From contig WJJC01000056.1 in assembly GCA_014729945.1 (NCBI GenBank), forward strand, positions 1 to 13,024: a DNA stretch of 13,024 bases, in the 5' to 3' direction. The notes below the pieces were generated by a model. That model saw only the letters and a list, made by a program, of their open reading frames with translations, searched no databases and was not told the DNA's origin. The DNA comes from Candidatus Bathyarchaeota archaeon. GTDB lineage: Archaea; Thermoproteota; Bathyarchaeia; TCS64. Positions within the stretch are counted from its first letter, which is position 1, and every line of letters begins with the position of its first letter. Shown here piece after piece: positions 1 to 6,875 of this stretch. The translations under genes and the position numbers were made by a program.

Positions 1-174
1 ATCATTGGGCTGGTTGTCCAAGGTGACTGTCCTGAAGAAAGATGTATCATCGTAGAGCCCTGCATCAACATAGCGTAGGAAATTAGAGGCAGTAATAGGC
101 GCTTTATCTTCATAGATTTTTACCTTTATATTACCCATGGGAGTTTCAATTAATACGACTGGGTTAGAGTTCAA
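1..174 (-). CDS. Cyclophilin-type peptidyl-prolyl cis-trans isomerase (5' end only)
   Basis: This is the N-terminal 58 residues of a gene that runs off the left edge. The frame reads NPVVLIETPMGNIKVKIYED, then KAPITASNFLRYVDAGLYDD and TSFFRTVTLDNQPND. That is the standard cyclophilin opening: a first beta strand ending in MGNI, the K-A-P-x-T-xx-N-F-L helix, and the Y-D-x-T-x-F-R segment that carries the catalytic arginine. Cyclophilins isomerise prolyl peptide bonds during protein folding. The FFRTV and DNQPND spelling resembles small single-domain prokaryotic cyclophilins, and there is no signal peptide, so it is probably cytoplasmic. I chose TTG at 172-174 because it begins a few residues before the conserved NPVVLIET strand. 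TTG at 181-183 and ATG at 136-138 are alternatives, and a stop codon lies just upstream of the frame. It sits 44 bases after the helicase stop on the same strand and may be co-transcribed with it. No clear Shine-Dalgarno is visible. Confidence 0.85.
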   Translation of the reverse strand, partial: MNSNPVVLIETPMGNIKVKIYEDKAPITASNFLRYVDAGLYDDTSFFRTVTLDNQPND

Positions 175-218
175 ATCGATCAAGAAGTATACTTGATAGT
201 CCTATTTGAAATACTGGT

Positions 219-1487
219 TTAGCGCCGGCGATGACGTTTATTTCTTTTGGATTTGAAGCAGGATCTACAGTAAACAGGTCTTCCTTTAGTTGGTTTAAAG
301 GGTAGCTTGAATTTTTTATTGCATTTACTACAAACTGCATCATATTTCTTAGCTGGCCCCGGACTTACTTCAATGTCTGTTCTCATCTCTGTGATACGGG
401 TGTTTGTCTTGGATCTTATATCCTTTAACGCCTTCTTATCATCATAAGCTACAAAGGTGATTGCCGTCCCCTCGTTCTCCATCCTTGCAGTTCTCCCTAT
501 CCGATGGAAATAGGCGTCAGTCTGCTGAGGCATGTTATAATTAATAATATGAGTAATACCATCTATATCCAGCCCTCTAGCAGCGATATTTGTTGCAACC
601 AACAAGTCAAAATGATCCTCTCTGAACCCTTGAGTAACCTTATCTCTACGAGACTGAGATAAATCCCCGCGAAGAGATTTTGATTTATATCCATTCCGCT
701 TTAGCTTCTTGGATAATCTACGAGCACCTCTTCTTGTTCTTGTGAAAATAATGGCCTTCTTGATATCTTGTTCAGCTAAGAGCTCTCTAAGTATAGGATA
801 TCTGGACTGTCTATCGACCCGGATATATTTTTGTTTAATCTGCTCAAGGGTTATCTCATCTTTACTCACCAAGATCTTCTCTGGTTTTTGCATATACTTG
901 TTGCATATTTTCCATAGATTACGATCCATAGTTGCTGAGAATAATCCTGTCTGTTTCTTTTTTGGCACTTTTTTCAATATCTTGTTAATGTCATGAATAA
1001 AGCCCATGTCAAGCATCCTATCCGCTTCATCCAATACTACCATGTTGACAGAGTCCAGCCTTAACGTTCCTCTTCTCAAGTGGTCGAGCATTCTTCCCGG
1101 AGTACCTACAACAATATGGACCCCTTTCTTGAGCTTCTTTATTTGGTGACTTATTTTCTGTCCACCATAGATTGGGCATACCTTGATCCCGGTGTATTTG
1201 CTCAACTGGGAGATGTGCTTTGCTATTTGAATAGCTAGTTCCCGGGTTGGCGCCAAGACCAACCCCTGTGCTCTTTTATCCATTGTATCGATGGATTCTA
1301 TCATCGGTATAGCAAAAGCAGCTGTTTTCCCGGTGCCAGTCTGTGCTTGCCCGATTACATCTTTTCCATCTAGTAATGGCATTATTGACTGTGCTTGAAT
1401 TGGTGATGGTTCCTTGAAACCTAGATCATTGATGCCTTTGAGGACATCATTACTAAGTGGTAAATCGTTAAATCTTTGTACCTGCAT
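219..1487 (-). CDS. DEAD-box ATP-dependent RNA helicase with C-terminal CxxC-x17-CxxC zinc ribbon
   Basis: A complete 422-residue DEAD-box helicase that uses ATP to unwind or remodel RNA. Visible motifs in order: Q motif around residues 6-31 (F6, Q31), Walker A AQTGTGKT at 48-55, PTREL around 80-84, TPGR near 129-132, DEAD at 153-156, SAT at 184-186, a second RecA domain with RGLDI around 304-308, and HRIGRTAR at 328-335. After the helicase core, residues 386-410 form a zinc ribbon (C386, C389, C407, C410; 17 residues between the pairs) followed by a very basic tail rich in K and R, probably an RNA-binding anchor. The start ATG lies at the Q-motif distance normal for the family, with only a weak purine run before it. 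The 179 bases between it and the upstream zinc-ribbon gene could give a leader of about 80 bases, a feature also known for cold-induced helicase genes. A DeaD/CshA-like role in rRNA or mRNA metabolism is inference; the family is certain. Confidence 0.96.
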   Translation of the reverse strand: MQVQRFNDLPLSNDVLKGINDLGFKEPSPIQAQSIMPLLDGKDVIGQAQTGTGKTAAFAIPMIESIDTMDKRAQGLVLAPTRELAIQIAKHISQLSKYTGIKVCPIYGGQKISHQIKKLKKGVHIVVGTPGRMLDHLRRGTLRLDSVNMVVLDEADRMLDMGFIHDINKILKKVPKKKQTGLFSATMDRNLWKICNKYMQKPEKILVSKDEITLEQIKQKYIRVDRQSRYPILRELLAEQDIKKAIIFTRTRRGARRLSKKLKRNGYKSKSLRGDLSQSRRDKVTQGFREDHFDLLVATNIAARGLDIDGITHIINYNMPQQTDAYFHRIGRTARMENEGTAITFVAYDDKKALKDIRSKTNTRITEMRTDIEVSPGPAKKYDAVCSKCNKKFKLPFKPTKGRPVYCRSCFKSKRNKRHRRR

Positions 1488-1620
1488 ACGTTTTTTCTCG
1501 TATCACTAAACTACGCATGCGGTAGATTTGTCAATTCTCCAAACATGAATATGTTCGACGTGACACCCCCACAAACATTGGGGCTGCTTTTAAAGGTATC
1601 ATAAATATTTTTTAATAAAT
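1488..1620 (-). promoter_or_regulatory. Probable helicase promoter and leader with GC hairpin
   Basis: Reading the minus strand, a TATA-like CCTTTAAAAG lies at 1587-1596, and an AT-rich stretch lies further upstream at 1601-1620. A transcript starting about 25 bases after the first box would begin near 1567, leaving a leader of about 80 bases before the helicase ATG. Around that start, CCCCA and TGGGG at 1567-1571 and 1579-1583 form a 5-bp GC stem with a 7-base loop, in an otherwise AT-rich stretch. Two tiny frames (1531-1578 and 1511-1546) start in this region, but neither has a ribosome-binding site. The promoter assignment is by motif only. Confidence 0.4.
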
Positions 1621-1666
1621 TTTATCAGGAAATCCCTTTTGGGATCCTATAAGTGCGCAGGATATT

Positions 1667-1834
1667 TTAGTATCTACGTTCTGGTCTGTGCTTTTTGTAG
1701 CATTCCTGACAATAGACTGGCCTGCCTTCCGTTGGTTTGAATGGAACCTCGGCTTCGTTTCCACAGTCGCTGCAGGTAATCTTGTGCATCTCTCGTGGAC
1801 CACGATTATTTCTGCGCTTTCCTCTATAACCCAT
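1667..1834 (-). CDS. Stand-alone CxxC-x17-CxxC zinc-ribbon protein, 55 residues
   Basis: A complete small gene. The protein starts MGYRGKRRNNRGPREM, has C21, C24, C42 and C45 with 17 residues between the two pairs, and ends KKHRPERRY. The core PFKPTEGRPVYC matches the helicase tail next door (PFKPTKGRPVYC); over the 30-residue ribbon 17 positions are identical. The two CxxC pairs should bind one zinc ion. The highly basic N-terminus and basic C-terminus suggest binding to RNA or ribosomes. It is not a shadow frame: it has an ATG, a strong ribosome-binding site (AGGAGTG six bases upstream) and a stop after a sensible length. A competing frame on the same strand covers part of this region but lacks any recognisable domain. 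The domain type is known from archaea and candidate-phylum bacteria, but its exact function is unknown to me. It lies 179 bases upstream of the helicase on the same strand. Confidence 0.9.
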   Translation of the reverse strand: MGYRGKRRNNRGPREMHKITCSDCGNEAEVPFKPTEGRPVYCQECYKKHRPERRY

Positions 1835-1840
1835 TACTTT

Positions 1841-1847
1841 CACTCCT
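1841..1847 (-). promoter_or_regulatory. Ribosome-binding site of the small zinc-ribbon gene
   Basis: On the minus strand AGGAGTG ends six bases before the ATG at 1832-1834. It is one of only two clear Shine-Dalgarno sites in the window (the other precedes the histidine kinase), and it is the main reason to accept this short frame as a gene. Confidence 0.75.
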
Positions 1848-1874
1848 ATTTCGTGATTAATACTTAGAAGATAG

Positions 1875-1919
1875 ATAGGCTAAGATCTAGGTATTAGATG
1901 CATAGGAAACGTAGCCTAT
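1875..1919. repeat. 8-bp inverted repeat with nested 5-bp hairpin upstream of zinc-ribbon gene
   Basis: ATAGGCTA at 1875-1882 and TAGCCTAT at 1912-1919 are perfect inverted copies. Inside them ATCTA (1885-1889) and TAGAT (1895-1899) form a second stem with a five-base loop. If transcription starts from the nearer TATA box (1932-1938), the start falls near 1908 and the outer repeat straddles it like an operator. If it starts from the distal TATA (1973-1984), the whole structure lies in the 5' leader as RNA. Confidence 0.5.
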
Positions 1920-2136
1920 TATTAAACATATGTATAAATCAGTAATGACTGATAGAGTTACCTGAGATGAAGGTATATATAAACCTTGAAAAAGCTTATT
2001 TCACAGAAAAAAATCCCAATAACAATTTCTTTTTACTAAAATCACCTATGAAAACGTAGATGAAGATAAATAAAAACAGCCTCGTAATGAAAAAAGATCA
2101 ACTGATAGAAAGCTGAAAATAGTCTACAACGGATAT

Positions 2137-2146
2137 CTATTTTATA
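2137..2146 (+). promoter_or_regulatory. TATA-like box for the EamA transporter gene
   Basis: CTATTTTATA lies about 20-30 bases before three in-frame ATG codons at 2157, 2163 and 2169. No Shine-Dalgarno precedes any of them. The spacing suits a leaderless archaeal transcript starting at or close to 2163 or 2169, so the true N-terminus may be two or four residues shorter than annotated. Confidence 0.4.
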
Positions 2147-2156
2147 GTTATAATAT

Positions 2157-3056
2157 ATGATCATGGGTATGGGCGATAAACCCAGGCTTCATCCAAACCT
2201 CGCATTACTGATAAGCATAGTAGCAGTTAGTACAGCCAGCATACTCATAAGATGGACTGATGCACCCGCCCTAACTATCGCATCATACAGGATGGTGATC
2301 AGCGTACTCATTCTATTCCCTTTTTTCATTAAAAACCATGGACCTGAACGACTCCGAAAACATGGTACAAGTCATCTACTCAGATTATTCGGAGTAGGAA
2401 TAGTGCTAGCCCTCCACTTCGCCTCATGGATCACCAGCCTGAGCTTCACAACCGTAGCAAGCAGTGTTATCTTCGTTCACATTGATCCCATCTTCGTAGC
2501 CATCATAAGCCACTTCTTCCTCGGAGACAGGCTTACAAAACGCGCTCTCATAGGCATAATCATAAGTTTCACGGGTATAGTCATTATCGCTTTAGGTGAC
2601 GCAAGCTCATTAAGTTCAACCCTAACCGGAGACCTCCTAGCTCTAGTAGGGGGTGTAATGTTGGGCATCTATATACTCGGTGGAAGAGTCTACCGGAAAA
2701 GCCATGACCTCGTCACCTACGTGACCCCTGTATACAGCGTAGCAGCAGCTACCCTACTTATAATGAGTCTAGCGACAGATACAAAATTGACCGGATATCC
2801 CATTAGAACTTTTGGTTTCTTTTTCCTAATCGCGTTAATACCAATGATTTTCGGCCACACCCTGTATAACTGGGCTCTCAGGTATCTTTCAGCTTCGGTG
2901 GTTAGTGTTAGCCTGCTGGGGGAGCCTGTTGGCGCCAGTATCCTGGCCTATTTATTACTTGGCGAGACTCCCAGTATTTACACGATTATAGGTGGCTTCA
3001 TCACTTTAACAGGTATTTTTCTTTCATCGTACAAGGATAGAATTATGAAAAGTTAG
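2157..3056 (+). CDS. EamA-family (DMT superfamily) membrane transporter
   Basis: A 299-residue protein made of about ten hydrophobic segments arranged as two tandem EamA repeats, roughly residues 14-147 and 157-292. The first repeat opens with the family pattern of a helix ending in ILIRWTDAP followed by ASYRMVIS. The second repeat ends with the typical LGEPVGASILAYLLLGETPS block, which marks the ninth helix and the following loop. Length and helix count are normal for RhaT/EamA drug/metabolite transporters, which move small metabolites across the cytoplasmic membrane. Substrate cannot be read from sequence; amino acids or their derivatives are a guess from the nearby amidohydrolases. The start is uncertain among three close ATGs. 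The antiporter follows 95 bases later on the same strand with its own possible promoter. Confidence 0.9.
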   Translation: MIMGMGDKPRLHPNLALLISIVAVSTASILIRWTDAPALTIASYRMVISVLILFPFFIKNHGPERLRKHGTSHLLRLFGVGIVLALHFASWITSLSFTTVASSVIFVHIDPIFVAIISHFFLGDRLTKRALIGIIISFTGIVIIALGDASSLSSTLTGDLLALVGGVMLGIYILGGRVYRKSHDLVTYVTPVYSVAAATLLIMSLATDTKLTGYPIRTFGFFFLIALIPMIFGHTLYNWALRYLSASVVSVSLLGEPVGASILAYLLLGETPSIYTIIGGFITLTGIFLSSYKDRIMKS

Positions 3057-3091
3057 TCTTAGTTAGCTAAAAAATTATCAAATCTCCAATA

Positions 3092-3101
3092 GGTTTAAAC
3101 C
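3092..3101. promoter_or_regulatory. Perfect palindrome GGTTTAAACC before the antiporter gene
   Basis: The 10-bp palindrome GGTTTAAACC lies 50 bases before the TTG start of the antiporter. Its TTTAAA core could act as a TATA-like element. If so, the start of transcription would fall near 3120-3125, leaving a leader of about 30 bases that contains a weak GAGAG purine run about nine bases before the TTG. It could equally be a chance AT palindrome. Confidence 0.3.
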
Positions 3102-3151
3102 AATAACAAGGAAAACCTACTTAGATAACCATTAAACCTGAGAGTATATTT

Positions 3152-4405
3152 TTGGACGCTAATATAATCGTCATTCTCATCAGCTTAACCCTATTCCTAG
3201 CATACATAGCTGGTATACTCTACACCCGGACTCATACCCCGGACATATTCTGGCTCATTACCTTCGGAGCAATACTAGGTCCCATAACTGAGATAATTGA
3301 CCGAGAAATGATGTCAACATTAGCTCCAATGCTGGTACTCATGGCGCTTAACCTCCTAATGTTTGAGGCAGGGTTTAATGTTGATCTAAAAACCTTCAGA
3401 CAGAGCATGGCGAAGAGCGGTTATCTCGGTATCATTACATTCCTTTTTACTACTATTGTATTGGGATATGGAGCTTTTTTCGTTTTCCCCGACATTTTCA
3501 CATTTACAGAAGGTCTCCTATTAGGTTCTATGATAGGGGGAACCAGCACATCAACGGTATTAAACATAATAGAATGCTTCAATATAGAAGATAATGGTGC
3601 TGGGAAAAGCAGACTATTCCTAGTGCTTGAATCAATAGTAACAGACAGCATAAGCATTGTAACCACCATGACACTGCTAAGAATAGTACAAACCCCAGGA
3701 ATCCCCTTAATCGAAGGTCTAAAAGATATTACTTTTATATTTTTCACAGCCTCTCTAGTAGGTTTTACAGTGGGTGTAATATGGGTCCAGATACTTAACC
3801 TTGCTAGAAACAGACCGTTCAACTATATAATGACCATTGCAGTACTCTTCTTCAGCTATATATTAGCAGAAAATATTGGAGGCCCAGGCTCAGGAGCTTT
3901 AGCAGCACTCGTATTCGGCGTGACAATGACTAATTACCCCTTATTTGCCCAGAGGTTTGGTTTCAAGGAAAAAGTAAGGGTGGAAAAAAGACGACTGAGG
4001 GGATTCCATGAGGAAATAACCTTTCTTATTAAATCATTTCTATTCTTTTTCGTGGGACTCCAGATGAATCTGCAGATTACCTATATCGTCATTGGACTAA
4101 TTATGGCCATCGTGATTGGGTTGGTGCGTTTTGCTTCAGTATCAATAACCACTATGCTTATACCTTTAACTGATTTGGATAAAAAAATTAGTAGACTAGA
4201 ATTCAGTAACGGCTTAACCGCTATTGTACTAGCTCAACTACCTCAACTGGTTGAAGGAACTCAGTACTTTACGAACCCATCTATATTCACTAATTTAATC
4301 GTCCCAACGGTTCTAATAACTGCCTTATTCGGCTCTATAATCGGTCCAAGACTATATAACCAAGAAAAACAAACTAAAAAACTGGAAGAACAAGACAAGG
4401 AATAA
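3152..4405 (+). CDS. Cation:proton antiporter, CPA/NhaP-like
   Basis: A 417-residue polytopic membrane protein with about 12 hydrophobic helices, the usual size of a CPA1/CPA2 exchanger core with a short charged tail (RLYNQEKQTKKLEEQ) and no large C-terminal regulatory domain. Key regions: a Ser/Thr-rich GGTSTSTV at 129-136 where the family has its unwound helix, then LESIVTDSISI at 159-169. This matches the ExxxND motif of NhaP exchangers with the same spacing (E160, T164, D165), so D165 is the likely ion-binding aspartate. The partner position is Thr rather than Asn (electroneutral CPA1) or Asp (electrogenic CPA2). K294 in FLIKSFLFFFVGL may be the helix-10 basic residue. It exchanges Na+ or K+ for H+ across the cytoplasmic membrane. 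The start is TTG, chosen because the first helix begins immediately after it; the next in-frame Met, M53, would remove that helix. The M20 gene follows 31 bases later. Confidence 0.85.
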   Translation: MDANIIVILISLTLFLAYIAGILYTRTHTPDIFWLITFGAILGPITEIIDREMMSTLAPMLVLMALNLLMFEAGFNVDLKTFRQSMAKSGYLGIITFLFTTIVLGYGAFFVFPDIFTFTEGLLLGSMIGGTSTSTVLNIIECFNIEDNGAGKSRLFLVLESIVTDSISIVTTMTLLRIVQTPGIPLIEGLKDITFIFFTASLVGFTVGVIWVQILNLARNRPFNYIMTIAVLFFSYILAENIGGPGSGALAALVFGVTMTNYPLFAQRFGFKEKVRVEKRRLRGFHEEITFLIKSFLFFFVGLQMNLQITYIVIGLIMAIVIGLVRFASVSITTMLIPLTDLDKKISRLEFSNGLTAIVLAQLPQLVEGTQYFTNPSIFTNLIVPTVLITALFGSIIGPRLYNQEKQTKKLEEQDKE

Positions 4406-4436
4406 CCTTATCCCCTAAAAAATAAATAACTAATCC

Positions 4437-5651
4437 ATGGTTGATAAAAAACAGCTAAAAGATATAATCATGGACGAAACCGAGAAAATCTTCCCAGAGT
4501 TAAAAGATCTTAAAGACGAGATCGGTGAAAACCCGGAGCTAGGAAGCGAGGAAGAAAACTCAAGCAGGCTTCTCGTGGAAGCCCTAAGGAAACATGGTTT
4601 CGAGGTTGAACATCCTTTCCATCATATGCATACAGCATTCAAAGCAGTCTATAAGGGAAAAAAGCCTGGGCCAACGATTGCTATACTAGCTGAGTATGAT
4701 GCTCTACCTGGTGTAGGTCACGGTTGTGGGCATAATATTATTGGTACTTCAGGTATCGGAGCGGGCATTGTTCTGAGTAAAGTAATGGATGAATTATCTG
4801 GAGAGATATGGGTTATAGGAACTCCAGCAGAGGAGGGTCATGGGGATTACGCTGGCTCCAAGGTGAGGATGGACAACGAGGGAGTGTTCGATGATGCAGA
4901 TGTTAGCTATATGATCCACCCCTCCACAGGCCTAAGTCAGGCCCAGGGGAACTTCCTAGCAGTGTCAGGCCTGGAAATAGAATTCACAGGGAAGACAGCC
5001 CACGCAGCAGCTGATGCTCACAATGGTGCTAACGCCTTGAATGCCGCCATGATCACATATATGTCAATACATGCAAACAGACAACAGCTGAAAAGAGAAG
5101 CTGATCCAGTGGTACATGGAATTATAACAGAAGGCGGATTAGCCTCAAACATTATCCCAGATAAGGCAAAACTAAGATTCGGTGTAAGAAGCAGTGACGA
5201 TACCTATGTTCCAGAGCTACTGGAAATGGTGAAGAACAGCGCACGAGGTGCGGCTATTGCTACTGGATGTGAAGTGGAGTTTACAGATTCAACTGGTCTA
5301 AAATCAAATATACCGTTAGACTCATTGGAACAACTGATTATAGATATCTGGGATGAATTGGGTCATCAATATGAGGACCCTGTTAAAGTGGCCACACAGC
5401 CTCCAGGAGGTAGTACAGACTTTGCGGACGTATCCCATGTAGTTCCCGGTATTCATCCCATGATAGGGATAACACAAGAGGAGATGCCTATGCACAGCAT
5501 AAAATTCGCCAACTGTACCATGACAGAAAAAGGAGATGCGGGACTGAAAATAGGTATAAACACATTAGCTCTCGCTACTATTGAGATACTATGCGAGCCC
5601 GAACTACTGGCCAAGATAAAAGCCGAGTTTGAGGAAAAACGTATTAAATAA
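4437..5651 (+). CDS. M20 family amidohydrolase / metallopeptidase (AbgB-like, M20D)
   Basis: A 404-residue zinc- or manganese-dependent hydrolase of the M20D group, which cleaves amide bonds of N-acyl amino acids, aminobenzoyl-glutamate or related conjugates in the cytoplasm. Visible landmarks: NPELGSEE at 32-39, LAEYDALPG at 84-92, the metal motif GHGCGHN at 94-100 (C97, H99), TPAEEG at 129-134 (E133), MIHPS at 159-163 (H161), the dimerisation-domain insertion starting around residue 175 with GKTAHAA, and EEMPMHS at 348-354 (H353). All expected metal ligands are present, so it should be active. No signal peptide is seen. It begins at ATG 31 bases after the antiporter stop with no Shine-Dalgarno, and is probably co-transcribed with it. 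A cation gradient maintained by the antiporter has no obvious direct tie to this reaction. The substrate is unresolved; the family is clear. Confidence 0.93.
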   Translation: MVDKKQLKDIIMDETEKIFPELKDLKDEIGENPELGSEEENSSRLLVEALRKHGFEVEHPFHHMHTAFKAVYKGKKPGPTIAILAEYDALPGVGHGCGHNIIGTSGIGAGIVLSKVMDELSGEIWVIGTPAEEGHGDYAGSKVRMDNEGVFDDADVSYMIHPSTGLSQAQGNFLAVSGLEIEFTGKTAHAAADAHNGANALNAAMITYMSIHANRQQLKREADPVVHGIITEGGLASNIIPDKAKLRFGVRSSDDTYVPELLEMVKNSARGAAIATGCEVEFTDSTGLKSNIPLDSLEQLIIDIWDELGHQYEDPVKVATQPPGGSTDFADVSHVVPGIHPMIGITQEEMPMHSIKFANCTMTEKGDAGLKIGINTLALATIEILCEPELLAKIKAEFEEKRIK

Positions 5652-5672
5652 TTTTATCTACACTTTTTTCTT
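5652..5672 (+). terminator. T-rich archaeal-type terminator after the M20 gene
   Basis: Directly after the stop codon the plus strand reads TTTTATCTACACTTTTTTCTT, including six consecutive T at 5664-5669. Oligo-T tracts without a strong hairpin are the usual archaeal termination signal. The position fits, because the next gene is on the opposite strand. Confidence 0.45.
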
Positions 5673-5809
5673 GTATGAACATTGAATCATTCTGGATAAA
5701 TCAAAGATATTAGAGCTATATGTTGGTACAGAGGTTACTCTGGAGACAAGAGAAGAAAAAGGAATTAGAAGTTATACTGCGACATGTACATAATGGATAA
5801 GATACTGAC

Positions 5810-6832
5810 TTAGTTGTCTATCCTATCCAGAACCGCTGGTACTGCGATCAGTGAATCCCCTTGATGAACCACGGGGTTCTCCTTTATAGTGAAAACATAC
5901 CCCGTCTGAGGTGCTTTGATCACTTCCAGCGTTTCGAAGGTTCTTGGACTGTAGATATAGCCTAGTCTGTCACCTTTTTCTACAATGTCGCCTAGATCCA
6001 CTTCGGGGATAAATATTCCCCCTTTCTGGGCATAGGCGTAATATTTCTTAGGCTCTGAAAGCCACTCAAGCTTAATTTGTGTATCAGGTAGTTCCACCTC
6101 TCCCTCAATTATACCCAGATCCTTCATTATGTTCTTCAAGCCACGATATGCAATCCTGACTGCTTTTTCATCAAAGTGTCCGTGTCCACCTAGCTCGGGT
6201 ACTATTGCGGGTACTCCGGTGTCTACGCAGCTGGCTCTTAGTGTTTTTCTTCCACCGTAAGCTTCAGCCTCAACATACATTATTGTTGCTCCGAAGAGGT
6301 GAGCCATGTCCTCGCTTCTCTGAGCGGTCTCGCTGGGGGCTAGCTCAGATACCCCATCAGCTTCATAGAAGACCCATACCGGGCATTTTCTCGTAGCTGT
6401 ATGCAGATCAATAACTTCATCAACGTGACTCACCAGCTCAGTGAATATCTTGTGAGCCATCCTCTCGGTTAAGCTGCCTTCCGGGTCTCCGGGCCAGACC
6501 CTGTTCATTCCGCCGGGTTTGGGGTCGAAGATGGTTGCTCTCTTCCTCTCTCTGAAAGCTAGAGGGTTTGGGAGGCAATAGATTAGTGTTCCTTTCATCT
6601 TATCTGGGTCTAATTCTGGTATTAATCGTCTTAATGCATCTAAGCCCATTACCTCGGATCCGTGTTGTGCCACCTGTACGTAGAGGGTCTTACCTTCTTC
6701 TGTTCCGTGGATTACTGTGAATGGGATCTCCATGGATTGACCATCTGCGAAGAACTCGGAGATGTTGAGTACGCCATGTTTTTTCTCACCGGGTTGAACA
6801 TTTAGTCCAGCTATACTAATAGATTGATTCAA
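5810..6832 (-). CDS. Succinylglutamate desuccinylase/aspartoacylase (AstE/AspA) family deacylase
   Basis: A 340-residue M14-type zinc hydrolase. Landmarks: QHGSE at 56-60 (zinc ligands H57 and E60), CLPNPLAF at 86-93, NRVWPGD at 110-116 (substrate-binding N110, R111), DLHTATR at 142-148 (third zinc ligand H144), and PELGGHG at 212-218 (catalytic E213). The last 75 or so residues, from KGGIFIPEV to the end, form a small beta-barrel resembling a lipoyl/biotinyl-like C-terminal domain, normal in this family. It removes N-acyl groups from amino acids (for example N-acetylaspartate or N-succinylglutamate), or a related amide or ester. The exact substrate is unknown. The start is TTG at 6830-6832, giving the usual short N-terminal strand; no ATG occurs before residue 34. 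It lies 43 bases after the YkgJ-type gene on the same strand and faces the M20 gene tail to tail. Confidence 0.92.
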   Translation of the reverse strand: MNQSISIAGLNVQPGEKKHGVLNISEFFADGQSMEIPFTVIHGTEEGKTLYVQVAQHGSEVMGLDALRRLIPELDPDKMKGTLIYCLPNPLAFRERKRATIFDPKPGGMNRVWPGDPEGSLTERMAHKIFTELVSHVDEVIDLHTATRKCPVWVFYEADGVSELAPSETAQRSEDMAHLFGATIMYVEAEAYGGRKTLRASCVDTGVPAIVPELGGHGHFDEKAVRIAYRGLKNIMKDLGIIEGEVELPDTQIKLEWLSEPKKYYAYAQKGGIFIPEVDLGDIVEKGDRLGYIYSPRTFETLEVIKAPQTGYVFTIKENPVVHQGDSLIAVPAVLDRIDN

Positions 6833-6875
6833 ATTATTTCAGTTAGAAACTGGACTTAAGCCGGTTTAATATTTA

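Larger units (their letters stand above)
1835..2156. other. Divergent intergenic region, no gene seen
   Basis: These 322 bases separate the minus-strand zinc ribbon from the plus-strand EamA transporter. They are strongly AT-rich. I see a TATA-like box for the minus strand at 1932-1938 (TTTATAC), a second TATA region at 1973-1984 flanked by the short inverted arms AAGGT and ACCTT, and a plus-strand TATA near 2137-2146. The paired arms at 1875-1919 are listed separately. Frames inside are very short (an 18-codon frame begins near 2059) and have no support. No tRNA or known riboswitch fold was recognised. Confidence 0.6.

Noticed and set aside
1511..1578. Two upstream micro-frames (15 and 11 residues) before the helicase
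   Set aside because: Neither has a ribosome-binding site, and such frames arise by chance in this length of sequence. They are mentioned only as part of the leader.
1612..1803. 63-codon minus-strand frame overlapping the zinc-ribbon gene
   Set aside because: It has no recognisable domain, and the neighbouring frame at 1667-1834 encodes a clear CxxC-x17-CxxC protein with a strong ribosome-binding site.
2059..2115. 18-codon frame in the divergent intergenic region
   Set aside because: Very short, lysine-rich as expected from AT-rich DNA, without a ribosome-binding site.
3421..3822. 133-codon minus-strand frame inside the antiporter gene
   Set aside because: It is a shadow of the antiporter: the plus-strand frame carries the transporter motifs and helices, and this one has no family features.
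5729..5762. Hairpin CAGAG-GTTA-CTCTG plus pyrimidine run as a terminator for the AstE-like gene
   Set aside because: On the minus strand the T-rich run comes before the hairpin, the reverse of an intrinsic terminator; the T-run alone might still stop transcription.
5720..5800. 26-residue plus-strand frame starting at ATG
   Set aside because: It has no ribosome-binding site or TATA box at a fitting distance and no known similarity. A different frame over the same bases looks equally protein-like.
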